Assembly (NCBI GenBank): GCA_017506865.1
Contig: JAFCMP010000457.1
Location: 124,001-188,000, forward strand
DNA length: 64,000 bases
Origin: Tribonema minus
Taxonomy: Eukaryota > Sar > Xanthophyceae > Tribonematales > Tribonemataceae
Reading direction: 5' to 3'
Part shown: positions 54,201-64,000 of the stretch, piece after piece
Layout: each line of letters begins with the position of its first letter
How positions within the stretch are numbered: the stretch's first letter is position 1
Position numbers and translations under genes: made by a program
The notes under the pieces: generated by a model
Database searches by the model: none
The model's input: the letters and a program-made list of their open reading frames with translations, nothing else
Told to the model about the DNA's origin: nothing

Positions 54201-57200
54201 GCAGGAGGGGTGTATAAGGTAATAGACTGCGTTATGATTGACTACCTCCCACAGCTCCTGACTGGGCAAATCAGTTTGAATATGATTGGGCGACAGGAGG
54301 GGCGCGCCGTAAGAAACAATCCAATGCGACATTTAGCGTCGGTGGCCCTGTCTGAATGGGTACTTGATCAGTGGCGGCGACTGCTACCTCCAGCAGCACC
54401 AGTGCCAGTGCCGACGGCAGGGTAAGTGACACTGGCAGACTGTGCCGCACCACACGCGTCACATTTCAATGCAAGCTCGTGTGACCAGCATGCACGCCAC
54501 TTCTAAATGTCCCCAGACGCACAGCGTCCGCAGCGAAACCAAACCGAGCCCCCCGGCGGCTAGCGGCAACCATTGCGCGCAGTGCCCGCTTCAAGGCGCA
54601 CGCCGTCCCTGCTACACGTCGGCCACAGTACTTCAGTGACAGTGCACAACTTCACGTCAGTGCTCACCCCAGAGGCGCCAGCTGCGCGCCCCAGGGGCTG
54701 CCGCGCGCAGCGGCGGCGGCGGCGGCGCCGGGGGGCGGGCTGCCCTCGGCGGGCCGCGGCGCCGTGCTCGGCGGAAGGCTGGTGCTGTCGCGCCGCGGCC
54801 GCTGCGCATGGCCAGAGAGGAAGCGGCTCGCGTGATCTGCAGCGGAGAGGGGGGCGGTAAGAGAACGGCGTGCTGAGCGCTGAGCGACTGTATAAACTTG
54901 AATTTGTGGTAGGGGCGTCACCCTGCGATGGCAGCGCAGCGGCGGGCGAGCCTGCTAGTGGTGGTATGCGGCGCAAGAGCGCGCAGGGTGCCGGCGCGCT
55001 GCTCGCAGCTGCCGTGGTCTGTGAGTGGAGTGCGGTCGATCGATGCCATGACCGCTGCAAAGGCAAGCGACACCTACAACAAGCGCACCCCTCCGGAGGG
55101 CACCAGGAGGCTGAGGCGAGCATACGGGTGAGGTAAGGCACCCTAAATCAACGCATTCACAACTTGGTGGCGCTGCTCAGCTGCTGTCGCCTGTGAGCTG
55201 TGCTCGTCCACGTGTGGCCTCGGTAGGCTGCAACCCCTGTCAGCAGCCTGCAGGCAGGATTGTGATGCAAACGTGGTTCTGGTGGCGCCGACCGCGTGTA
55301 CCTTCAGGGGTGCCATGACACTTGAGCGCACGCCGCATTACGCCTTTGACGCCACTTCAAATGCAGATCAACATGTGCACTCCACCGAAGCGCTCTCTGC
55401 ATCTTCTTCATTGCCATTACACGTTCTTTGAGCTTCTTCGAGCTTCTTCTCGACGACAACGGCCTAATGCCTACATAATGTCACAGTCCTCAACTGCAGT
55501 CTGGATCGACAAACACAGTGCGCGCCACGCACCATGGGGCTTGAGCGGAACGTGCCCAAGCGAAGCGCGCGGGCGGCTGCGCGCGTCGCCCTTGCCCCCT
55601 GCCGCCGCTAGGCGCCGGTGCTCGGCCGACAGCAGCGCCCTGTGCTCCGCGCGCAGGGGGCTCGTGTCGGGTTTGCCGGGCTGGGGGCCCCCGCCCCCTT
55701 GCCGCAAGAAGTCCTGCGGTGAGGCGGCGCAAAGGCGAGTCGTGAAGCGTGTCAGTACGCAGCTGACTCTGACCCTACTCCGGGGGTGCGCACACTGAGA
55801 GGGACTGGCTGGCAAATGCATGCGCACGGGCACCTATTGCGGGACAGCCGCTGCCAGACGCACGCTGCAGAGGCTGTCGCTGGCGCTAACCTTGATCTTC
55901 ACGCTGAACCTAACCCTCTTTGCAAAGAGTCGAGTCTTGCACTGCTGCAAGCCATGCAAACGCTGCAGTTGCAGTTCACACGGCTCTGCGATTCACATGC
56001 AAGCACAAGCAAAGGCGTGCCGCTCGCAGCGCTTGCATGCGAATCTGCAGCAGCGCGCCGCGGCGTCGAGCGGACGCGTGCCGCGCCGGCGCTGGCGTGC
56101 CGCATCCCGCAGCGGCAGCTCAGCAGCAGCGGCCTCCGCTGCGGCCGCGCGCGCGGCGGCGCGACAGCGCGGCAGCGCCTTGCACACTATGCGCAGTGCA
56201 GCACGGCGCAGCCCGCATTCACAAAGTCAGCAATCAGCGCGCGGCCGCATGATACCAGAGTGGCGCCGCGCTCGCGTGTGCGCACTGTACGCATGTTCGT
56301 ACATACATACATACCTCCAGCAGCAGCGCGTTGTGGCCGCAGGCGAACGCGCTGCGCCGCCGCAGGTGCGACAGCTGCTGCGAGCGCGTGCTGCCGTGGC
56401 GCTGCAGCAGCGCGAGGCCCGCCTGCGCGACGGCGCACACCTCAAAGTGCTCGCCGGCGTGCGTCGCGTGCGCCAGCGCCAGCTCCAGCTGCTCCAGGCA
56501 CTGCACGTTTGCATAAGTGGCAAAGGTGGCGAACGTGACGCGGCGCGCCGCATATGCAAGCGCTCGAGTGCAGTTCAACGAAGTGCTCATGGGCGGGCGA
56601 TGTGAGCGCCTGCGCTAGCATTAGCTGCTCCAGGCGCTACGCGTGCGTGCGCACGGCGGGGCGGGATGGGGGGCTTGAGAGGGGGGATGGCGAGATGACG
56701 CGGCAGGCCGCATGCAAGTTCGTCTGACGAACTGCTGGGCACTGGACAATTTGCCGCTGCTGCCTCCACAGCATCACACAGCTGCATCCTGTTCAGGCCC
56801 ACGGACGAAACGGCGCCTATGCCTATCCCACTGCTGTGCACACCACCAACATTCTTGAGTGGACTGCGCAGACTGCGGGAAGCGAAGCCAGCTGCTGTGG
56901 GCATGAGCGCCACAGGCATCCACAGCAGCTATGCCAAAGGCGCCAACGCAGCCGCAAAGGCGCTGCTGGGTGATCCGCAGTGTGTGTTCGGAGACCTGCG
57001 AGTTGCCTTCGCTGCGCTGACGCACAAACTCTACTGCCACGGCAGGGGTGGTGGCAGAACTGCCACAGGTGGCGGTGGCGGTGATCATGGCGGCGGCGCT
57101 GTAAGAGCATGGCTAGACATATGCCTGCCTTATACCACCAAGCTCACCCGCAGTGCTGCCTTCCTGGCCCGCGTGGAGCATTGGTAAACGTCACGCCTAT

Positions 57201-60200
57201 GAGAACCAGATACCGTTATATTCCCCCGTTATATTCCCCCCTGAAATTCGTATATTCCCGCCAAAATGATTGCTCCAGCAGAACAGAGCACAGTTCATTA
57301 CTTTGCTGCAAAGCATGGCCAGCGCCGCTGTAGCCCCTGCTGTCAATTGGTTCCGTTTTCGCTGAGCTGCGGCTGCTGCCATGGGCAAGTACGACTGCAT
57401 GTACGCCGGCCATGGCTGCACCTCTGGCAGCAATCAGACTCACAAAGTGCAGGCGTGCGGTTCTTGCGTCAAGGAAGGCCGTGTCCTTGGCGATGGCAAT
57501 TCAAGTCTCGTAAAGCAAAGGCCAAAGCAGAGGAGAAGCGCAAGGCCAGCGGCAAGGGTGCAGCTCAGATTGCCATCAGCAATGGCAGGAAGAAGGCCAG
57601 GAGGGAGGCAGAGCTGAGGGAGGAGCAGCAGAGCGTGCTTGGCTCCATTCTGGACCCTGAGATCACTGACGAGGAGGCGAAGCAGATAGTGATCGACCAG
57701 GTTTACACCAACCCCATGGTGGCCGAGTTCATTGCTGCCTCCACCACCGACCAGAAGATCCCCGGCTACTTTGGCCTCACAGGAGGCACGATCAAGAAGG
57801 AAGCTGTCAGGTTTCTGTGGGCGAACAACTCTAGACCTGTGGTGCAGCCTATTGATGGAGCCTCGGACCCCCGCGCAGGCCAAAAGGGCTTCCTGACTGA
57901 AGCCAATGCAAGGGAGCTGGTGGAGTACACCCCCGAGCCCCTCTACAGCAGCAACAACGTTTTCAACGTCAACAAGGTGGAGTTTTGGGCGCAGAAGCTG
58001 CAGGACCATCTCCCTCTAGGGGTGAAGCTGTGGCGGGTGTGCAATGCTGGAGGAGGCGAGGACCAGCGTGCAGGCGTTGGGAAGCTGTACAAGATCTTCT
58101 TTACCAAGCTGAGAGACACCCCTGAGAACCTTCAGCTCAGGGTGGTGGAGTAGGCTTTGTGAGCCTTGGGGACAGGTTGTGCGTTGTACAGAGCAGTTTG
58201 CTGGACTTGAGCGGATTGCAGGCAGCTACAAGTGAGTTTGCTACAGCATTGGCAGACATTGTGCGCGGTACAGAACAGTTGGATCAATTTTGCGGGAGCT
58301 ACAGGCACGCAGTGTTCGGCCACGGCACCTAGCTAGCGGGCAGCAAGTGCGTTTTCATGTTGATGTGCTGTGAATTGGTACAACCCCTACGCTGACTTTG
58401 CAACACCTACAGCCTTGAGCTGTGGGTGTACTTCGTACCACACACATGCCATCACATATCTTGAGACAAAAATACAGTGCTTTTCAACTCCACTTCACTA
58501 GTGCACTTAAGTGTTCTGCCTGTGTGCATGTGGCATGTGTGCAATCCTGCCTGCTATGAGCCTGCTGCTGCTGTGCTGCATTGAGGGGACTGCCTGCTGC
58601 TGTGCCATGTCTGTATCAGTTTCACAAATTTGCACTAGACAGAAATGGTGGCATTGATGCCATGCAAACCAGGGGCCTTAAGGAGGGCGAGAAACGTCAC
58701 CCACTTTCATCTCTCTCTCTGAAGTAGATAATTTGTGCCGCACTAGGACGCATGTGGTTTGTTGAAGTGATGTGCAGTTACAGTGCTTTGGTATTGTAGT
58801 CGGTGTGGAGTGTTAGGCTTGAGCTGTCGGGAAGCAACAGTACCTGCACTGCAAGCGATCGGGTCTTCCCCGTGCTTGAACAATACACCTCACTGTACAT
58901 CCTTTCATTGCATAAAGACAACACTGAGGGAGCAGAATTTTTGGCGCAGCGTTCGTGCTTTGACATGTCACGGCTCTCCTTCATCTTGCCCCTAACAGTT
59001 CCAAAATATGAAAATATATCACACTGAAGTACCCACCTGCGAAACAGGTTACTCAGGGCCGATGGTCAAATGTACCAGCTTGAAGTTCAAACTTGAAGTA
59101 CGCACCTCCTCGTACGCCTCCGCGACGAGCCCCTGCGCCGCAGCCTTGGTCGCGTACTCCGCGACCCTGCTGTGGCTGGTCTCGGCCTTGATGCAGTGCG
59201 CGGCCACGTCGGCAAACGGCACCACGCCGCGCCCGCCGTCCTCGCGCACATAGCACTGCGCCGCCGCGTAGTGGATCTGAGAGCGCGCAGGGGTCGCACG
59301 CATGCTGCGCATTTATGCGTTTTCGAGCTAAGCTCTTGGCTTTCGCTGATGAGCACGATGCACGTTACGCATGCATGTATATACAGTATGTAGGGCACCA
59401 CGCCGCAGCTGCCGTCCTCGCGCATGTAGCACTGCGCCGCCGCGTAGTGGATCTGAAGTGCGAGACGCGCTCCGCACGCTTGTGGTTTGATGCTGCGCAT
59501 GTATGCATGTGCTACGTTCTTGTTGTTTCACTGATGAGCATGATGCACGCCATGCACGCATGTATTGTATGCATGCGCGCCTGCCGTCCTTGTGCCCGTA
59601 GCACTGCGCCGCCGCGTAGTGGATATGAGGATGCGGCAGGCGTCGCACGCTGCCGGCATTATGCTGTGCGTGTACGCGTTTGCTATGTTTGCGGACCGGT
59701 TTCACTGATGAGCACAGCGAATGCATGGTCGCATGGTGCATCAGCAGCGCCGCGCCGCCGCCGCAGTCCTCTCGCGCGTGGCACTGCGCCGCTGCGCAGT
59801 GGGTCTGAGCACGGGCGGCACGGCGTTGTCGCATTCTCCATGCGATACGGTGAGCGTACGTACAGGTACTGTAGCCGGAAGACTACTGGTAACAATCAAC
59901 AAAAAAACACACAATTTTCAGGTACATGAAGTAGCACACGCAGCACGCACCTTCCGCCTGTCCCGGATGGGGGTGAGATTGTACAGCGTTTGCTGCACCA
60001 GCGGGTGGTGAAACCGGTAGGTCACGCCCTCCCACTGGCCGTCCCCCTGCTTCGCCCCCCCCTCCCTGTCCCCCTCCCCCCCCAGGGCAACGGCCCCCCC
60101 CATCTCCCCGTGCAGTTGCTCCAAAAAGCGGCTGCTCTCCAGTTCCACCAGAGCGTCCCTGGCAGCGCGGCGACACGCGAACGCAGTCGTGTTTGTGAGG

Positions 60201-63200
60201 CCAAGCATCACGCAGGACAAGGCGATGTACTTTAACTATGTATGAAGTATGAAGCATTGAGTACAAGGCATGGCATGACAGACTGGCAGCAGCGGCTCAC
60301 GGAGCAGCTGCGGTGCAACTCCGTTTCAGCATCCCTGTGAGCGCTCAGTGTTACTACTATCGTACATGCGGCGTACTCTTAAGGGTGTCACTTTTAGACT
60401 GTAGATTATGGTATGATCTTACAGATGCCTCTACGAGGCGAGACAGCATCCATGCGACGCGACGCAAGATATCACTACTTGGAGCAGACAACGGTCACAT
60501 GCTCGTGGCCATTCGCACGCTTGACGGTTACGGCAGTTACACACACCTGACGGTCGCGACCAGCGGCCGCGGCAGGACGGCCACCAGCACCTTGAGCGAG
60601 AACTGTAGGCCTATGACGCTGGCGTGGCGCGCCACCAGCTGCTCCTTGGCGGAGAGGCGCTCCAGGCGATGTGTCACCATGTGCGCTAGGCGGAGGTTTC
60701 CGCCGCGCAGCTGCGACAACCGCAGGATTTTATACATGTTGACGTCACGCGTGTTTCGCACAAAAACGTACGGTTGAAACTGCATGTGTATCAGTTCTGA
60801 CCCCTGCAATCCTGCGCCTTCAGAGGTCTTTGAAGTGGCAGAAAGGCGGTTTAGGCGGTGGGTCATCGTGTGCACTAGGCAGGTTTCCGCCTCGCAGCTG
60901 CGACGGCCGCAACACACGTCAGTGTCAGGCGTACTTTGAAAGAGTGGTGGTACCGCACAGAGGTGTAGTCATGGAGCGTCGAGTGATTCAAACTGCACGT
61001 AGATCAGTTCTGATGTCTGCCATCCGGGTTCCAGGTGAAGTATGATGCTCCTTCAGAGATCATTGTGAAGTATGGCGCGGAGGCGCAACAGTCGGTGCGC
61101 GGCGCGAAGGTTTCCACTGCGCAGCTGTGGCGACACGACAGATGTGCATACATACCACTGAGTAGGGGCACCGCACAGATCTGCACCCAAGAGCACGAAG
61201 CGGTTCAAAGTGTACGGCTCATCAACTCTGACGACATTGGAAAAAGAAGAAGCGTCAACACGCCGCAGCAGGAACGCTTCGCTGACCTTGCCGCCGCCGC
61301 TGCTGGTGCCGCTGCTGCCACGATATTGCGGCCCATCCTTCGCGCGCGCCTCACAACATGGGAAAGTACACGCACGCTACACAAAGAGGTAGCAAGTACA
61401 CTTGCCCTGGCGCACGCGCACAGAGACCACTAAGACCATTGACCAAACCTCGCGCAACTCCAATACGCCTGTGCGCACCTCAAAAGATGCGCCGACCTTG
61501 CCGCCGCTGCTGCCGCCGCTGTTGCTAATGATACTGTTGCCGCTGCCGCCAGCGCTGAAGCTGCCCGCCGCAGCACCCGCCGCCGCCGCCGCGGCGCTGG
61601 CGCCGGCGGCAGCACCGCCATCTGCGCCCTCTGCTGCGCCCACGGTTGCCATGAACTGCTCCAAGGAGACCTCACGGCTGTAGGCGGCAATTTCAGCGCA
61701 CCTGCAATAAGAGCGGTCGCGATCACCATGGTCCGTGTGAGGTTGCAACTGCGGCATGATGCGGGTGCATCAATTGGACTACGCGGTGCACATTCGTTTT
61801 CAACGACACTGCCGTATCATACTTGAAGTGTCCAGTGCACGCTCATTTGAGCTTCTGGTCAAGGTCTTGCCCTGGGTATCGGTGCATAGCAGGTCATGTT
61901 TCGCGACATGATGCTCCAAGGCCGGTAAGCACGTCCATAGGAAATGTCAATCACTCTTCTTCCCAGTACAGCAGTTGAAGTAGTTACCACGTTTGCACCG
62001 ACCCATCCAGGCATGTGCTTCGTCCGCGATGCTCACTCGTCATCACCATACGCATGCGCGCGTGCGAAGACGATGCGCATGCTCAAAGTACCCTTTGCGG
62101 CATGTGCTGCAGGCGTCCATTTCACAATACCGCAAGTCAATCACTGCCTGGTGCGTACTGTATACCGTCAGGACAAGCACATGGTAGCACACAATATTTT
62201 TTAGGCATAGCAGAGTTGAAGTCCTCACCAGTAGGGGTTGCCGCCGCTCAGCTCCAGCACCCGGTGCACGACCTGCATGCAGCAGAGCATGGTGCGTCAG
62301 CCATTAGTGACGTTCGTTGCAGGAGTTCAGCAGAAATGCAGAAATCGTAGCCAGCAGTGGTAACCCGGCAAAACACAAATGCGTTATCGATCTCTTGAAC
62401 ACGCAGTACTGCCGTGTGCTTTGCTTTTGCAATGGGCTGAAGTCTACGCAGGCACAGGGATGCGCTGTGCGCAATGCCTTGTCATGACGTGGAGGTGGCA
62501 TGACGGGTGTGGGGGACTTACTGCGATGCAGTTGCTGAGTGATTGAGGTAGGATTGCAACACGCGCTGCCGCTGCGAACCATCACCACCAATGGGTCGTG
62601 GCTTGGCCAAGTTCTTTCGCCACCAACAACTTGCTGAAGCAGACGGGCAATGAAAGAGGCGCTGCTGCAAGTAATGTGAACAGCTGATTTGAGGTGCAAG
62701 ATACGACATGACCAGCTTTTGAGATGTGCGAAGTGCTAGTGTGGCTTCTTCGTTTTCACACAGGCTGAGCAGGCGTCAGCTGACTTTGGCCCCAGCTTTT
62801 CCAGAGACAGCCGACACGTCACCAAGTATGGCCTGTGCGCAACAGTGTCCTTGTGTGCAGCAGTCCTTACTGGTCCTGTAGCGCTGACCATCACATGAGG
62901 GCAGCTAATAGGCAACCGCGAGACAATCATATTCCACTACCTCGTGCATGTGTTCGGTGTCGTAGGGGCATCAGTTCAAGCCTTGGTCAAATCTTGAAGT
63001 TGCATATGCACGTGACTCACCTCGTCTGGCAGCGGCTTGCCTGCGCCGACGCCCATGGCCATGAGCGCCTCTGCCACTTCTGCATGCGTCAGGTTCCGCA
63101 GCTCGAACCTGCAGCAGCGTCGCAGCAACACTCAGCCTCAGACGAAGCCTCAGACGAGGACTTTGTGGTACGTTTCACAAAAACCCATGTGGCGCCACAC

Positions 63201-63898
63201 GTCACCACTGCAATGTGCTGTTGTGCTGTTGAGCAGGCGCAGTAGTGACCATAACCCTCACCTACCCTAACCCTAACACTCTCCCTAACCCTAATCATGT
63301 GTCATACGCGAAGGCTCATCATACTCGAGCTGGTTGTAGACTCGATATGCCATATAGTCCTGGCGCGTGGCCATCGCCCTCTGCTCAAAATACCTATACT
63401 TGAAGTAATTCAAGTACCTCAAGTACTGCCAATCCCTGCCGCTGTCACATTGCACCTTGCTTGTTGCAAGTGCATCAGCACCTTGCTTGTTGCAAGTGCA
63501 TCAGATTTGCAGCAGGCAACACATTCCTGAGGACATTGCCATTCCCAGCATAACGCACAGGACCAATTCATCACTACTGCTGTTCTTTCACTCCCTTTCC
63601 AATTCCGCCCCCGCCGCAGCCACACAGTCACGCGGCTGCGCGTCGCAGCAAGCCCTGACCTGGCCTCTCTGAACTCTGGCGCAGCCAAAAAAGCCAAGCG
63701 AATGCGCACATCACAGCGAGGCCTGACCTGGCGCACGCCCCCGGGATCTGCAGCAGGCGGAAGTAGTGCTGCGCGTTCCTGCGCACGGGCTTGTCGTACG
63801 TGATGTACGGGCTGTTGTGCGCAAAGCTCCAGCGCCGCTCGTCCATGGGCTGGCTCGTCAGCACAAAGAGGCACGGGCAGCGCCGGCACTGCGCCAGC
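48277..63898 (-). CDS. Soluble adenylyl cyclase-like STAND ATPase, 5'-partial, with long disordered tail
   Basis: Exons 63898-63728, 63108-63021, 62272-62229, 61701-61479, 60710-60547, 60158-59951, 59276-59106, 56500-56315, 55713-55533, 54836-54668, 54184-53988, 53215-52899, 52607-52175, 51252-50987, 50599-50143, 49647-48902 and 48354-48277 (stop TAG). All phases agree, giving 1,365 residues. Early exons carry the C-terminal half of a STAND/AAA ATPase as in soluble adenylyl cyclases: CLFVLTSQPMDERRW (strand and sensor), ELRNLTHAEVAEAL, LELSGGNPYWCAEIA, HRLERLSAKEQLVARHASVI, then YRFHHPLVQQTLYNLTPIRD and IHYAAAQCY leading into helical TPR-like repeats. The cyclase domains would lie upstream, outside the window, so catalytic identity is inferred. 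From 55713 on, about 947 residues are Ala/Gly/Pro/Ser-rich with scattered RRxS-like sites, ending in an acidic LESDDDSDPPPSTAK. It could instead be another STAND signalling protein. Confidence 0.68.
49058..49078. repeat. Telomere-like variant tract inside a coding exon
   Basis: ctagggttagcactagggtt lies within the exon 49647-48902, where it encodes part of the low-complexity tail; the frame stays open on the minus strand. Confidence 0.55.
51340..51595 (-). repeat. Two acceptor-side ghosts of exon 51252-50987
   Basis: On the plus strand, gctggtgccaacggcagtgg, a cgcgcgcgctgcggcgcctg core and ggcggcacag at the real junction (51200-51272) recur at about 51356-51422 and, more diverged, 51512-51582. 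The period is about 155 bp, and each copy is followed by a related block ending gcatgagat or similar. Each copy includes about 50 bases of exon plus the acceptor. Confidence 0.85.
53579..53602 (-). repeat. Donor-side ghost of exon 54184-53988
   Basis: The minus strand reads ccccgttccaag then gtgagccatc, matching the real exon end ccctttccaag then gtgagccgtc, about 390 bp further into the intron. It adjoins dispersed family 1 copy 3. Confidence 0.6.
53597..53747 (-). repeat. Dispersed repeat family 1, copy 3
   Basis: Minus-strand order: gctagcctaccaactagtac, a ctgcagctacgtgcctgcac block, ggtaccagtcaagaagtg, cacattccaaggcctgttcc. Matches 8891-9030 and 30784-30919. A cagaagtac insert distinguishes this copy. 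Confidence 0.7.
53800..53821. repeat. G-homopolymer
   Basis: About 20 consecutive G in an intron; similar runs are at 2970-2987, 4796-4810 and 41581-41599. Assembly length is unreliable at such runs. Confidence 0.85.
55886..55916. repeat. Degenerate CTAACC tract
   Basis: gctaaccttgatcttcacgctgaacctaaccc shows weak telomere-like repeats in an intron of the STAND gene. Confidence 0.4.
56623..56648 (-). repeat. Acceptor-side ghost of exon 56500-56315
   Basis: Plus-strand agctgctccaggcgctacgc resembles the exon start agctgctccaggcactgcac at 56488-56507, about 135 bp into the intron. Confidence 0.5.
56699..57187 (+). CDS. Intronic open frame, unknown
   Basis: Open for 163 codons up to a TAA, with internal ATGs (for example 56819). 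Seen in it: FRPTDETAPMPIPLL, SSYAKGANAAAKALLGD, a Gly-rich loop and ICLPYTTKLTRSAAFLARVE. No family recognised. It lies inside the 2.6 kb intron of the minus-strand STAND gene and 194 bp upstream of the next frame, so both may belong to one inserted element. Codon use alone does not prove coding. Confidence 0.3.
   Translation, partial: RGRPHASSSDELLGTGQFAAAASTASHSCILFRPTDETAPMPIPLLCTPPTFLSGLRRLREAKPAAVGMSATGIHSSYAKGANAAAKALLGDPQCVFGDLRVAFAALTHKLYCHGRGGGRTATGGGGGDHGGGAVRAWLDICLPYTTKLTRSAAFLARVEHW
57222..57262 (+). promoter_or_regulatory. Repeated gttatattccccc boxes upstream of 57381
   Basis: gttatattccccc occurs twice in tandem, followed by a related gtatattcccgcc, within 160 bp of the ATG at 57381. 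This is locally AT-rich and TATA-like, but assigning promoter function is inference. Confidence 0.4.
57381..58153 (+). CDS. Intronless nested gene, unknown function, one apparent frame break
   Basis: Begins at an ATG in good context with a small Cys/His-rich region (MGKYDCMYAGHGC and ACGSCVKEG), which could bind zinc. Near 57503 the frame must shift by one base to enter a Lys/Arg-rich segment (RKAKAKAEEKRKASGKG) and then a well-formed acidic/hydrophobic region (SILDPEITDEEAKQIVIDQV, PGYFGLTGGTIKKEAVRFLW, EYTPEPLYSSNNVFNVNKVE) to a TAG. Base composition is moderate, unlike neighbouring exons, and there are no introns. It sits on the opposite strand inside an intron of the STAND gene, suggesting insertion of a mobile or retroposed gene. 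I do not recognise the family. The frame break may be mutation or indel error. Confidence 0.55.
58154..59040 (+). other. Region downstream of the nested gene
   Basis: Two diverged repeats of a gttgtgcgttgtacagagcag-like block (58176-58196 and 58259-58277) follow the stop. Otherwise no gene was seen. Neither clear terminal inverted repeats nor a target-site duplication could be found by eye. Confidence 0.4.
59400..59812 (-). repeat. Three acceptor-side ghosts of exon 59276-59106
   Basis: The exon start (plus strand gcactgcgccgccgcgtagt ggatctga) recurs at about 59412-59455, 59583-59628 and 59763-59808, each with the preceding gccgtcct(c/t)gcg of the exon and followed by intron text including tgatgagca(c/t)(g/a). 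The period is about 175 bp. Each copy keeps a CAG/CAT at the junction, so some remain plausible decoy acceptors. Confidence 0.88.
60828..61240 (-). repeat. Two acceptor-side ghosts of exon 60710-60547
   Basis: The junction (plus strand ggaggtttccgccgcgcagctgcgac) recurs at 60880-60904 (ggcaggtttccgcctcgcag) and 61107-61130 (gaaggtttccactgcgcagc). Exon-side text (ggcggtg.gtca.c.tgtgc) and intron-side text (aactgca.gt..atcagttctga) are shared. The period is about 200-225 bp. Confidence 0.85.
63255..63296. repeat. Interstitial telomere-like array (CCCTAA)
   Basis: Several CCCTAA units with CTCTCC and CTCACC interruptions, in the intron between exons 63728 and 63108 of the STAND gene. Confidence 0.8.
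63460..63505. repeat. Short tandem repeat, 26 bp unit
   Basis: caccttgcttgttgcaagtg catca occurs twice in a row at about 63452-63503, in an intron. Confidence 0.85.
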
Positions 63899-64000
63899 CT
63901 GCGGCGTCACACGTGAAGTTGGAGAAGTTCGATCAGTATCAGCGAGATCATTATTACATGTGCTTGAGAGGAGCAAAAGTCTCTCAGACGTAAAAAAGGA

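Noticed and set aside
55993-56187. Possible additional exon of the STAND gene (Ala/Arg-rich minus frame)
   Set aside because: No clear donor, and exons 56315 and 55713 already join in phase.

Overview
This is nuclear DNA of a eukaryote, most likely a unicellular alga. Genes are cut into many short exons with GT-AG (and a few GC-AG) introns. Coding exons are very GC-rich, interstitial TTAGGG-type telomere-like arrays are scattered throughout, one intron carries an AT-rich fragment that reads as plastid atpI, and there is a PPR-SMR protein of the kind used in organelle RNA metabolism. The exact lineage (haptophyte, chlorophyte or other) cannot be fixed from the sequence. No rRNA, tRNA, CRISPR array or bacterial-style operon was recognised.

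Layout. (1) 1-31138, plus strand: one gene of about 33 small exons whose joined product matches the C-terminal two thirds of MON2, the large Golgi/endosome trafficking scaffold related to the ARF-GEFs; its 5' end lies outside the window. (2) 36827-32323, minus strand: a PPR protein ending in an SMR domain, with a recent internal tandem duplication and several apparent frame breaks; it converges on MON2. (3) 37557-37273, minus: an isolated exon of a PDR-type ABCG transporter membrane domain carrying two one-base frame breaks. (4) 42665-38898 (minus) and 43335-46901 (plus): two divergently transcribed paralogues encoding small single-pass membrane proteins of unknown family. (5) 63898-48277, minus: the 3' part of a large gene with the STAND-ATPase/helical region typical of soluble adenylyl cyclases, followed by a roughly 950-residue low-complexity tail. 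A 2.6 kb intron of this gene contains intronless plus-strand reading frames at 56699-58153.

The most unusual property is how the introns are built. At well over a dozen splice junctions, on both strands and in three genes, the intron contains one to five degenerate tandem copies of a block that spans the adjacent splice site, including the last or first 20-60 bases of the real exon. I call these exon-edge ghosts. They leave decoy donor or acceptor sites next to real ones and explain much of the intron length. Other intron contents are telomere-like arrays, two short dispersed repeat families, exact tandem duplications, the atpI fragment, and a remnant resembling the C-terminal part of RHS/Crinkler-type proteins.

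Splice phases were checked by hand for almost every exon and agree except where stated. Several conserved coding stretches carry one-base frame breaks, which could be pseudogene decay or uncorrected indels in the assembly; the sequence alone does not decide this.
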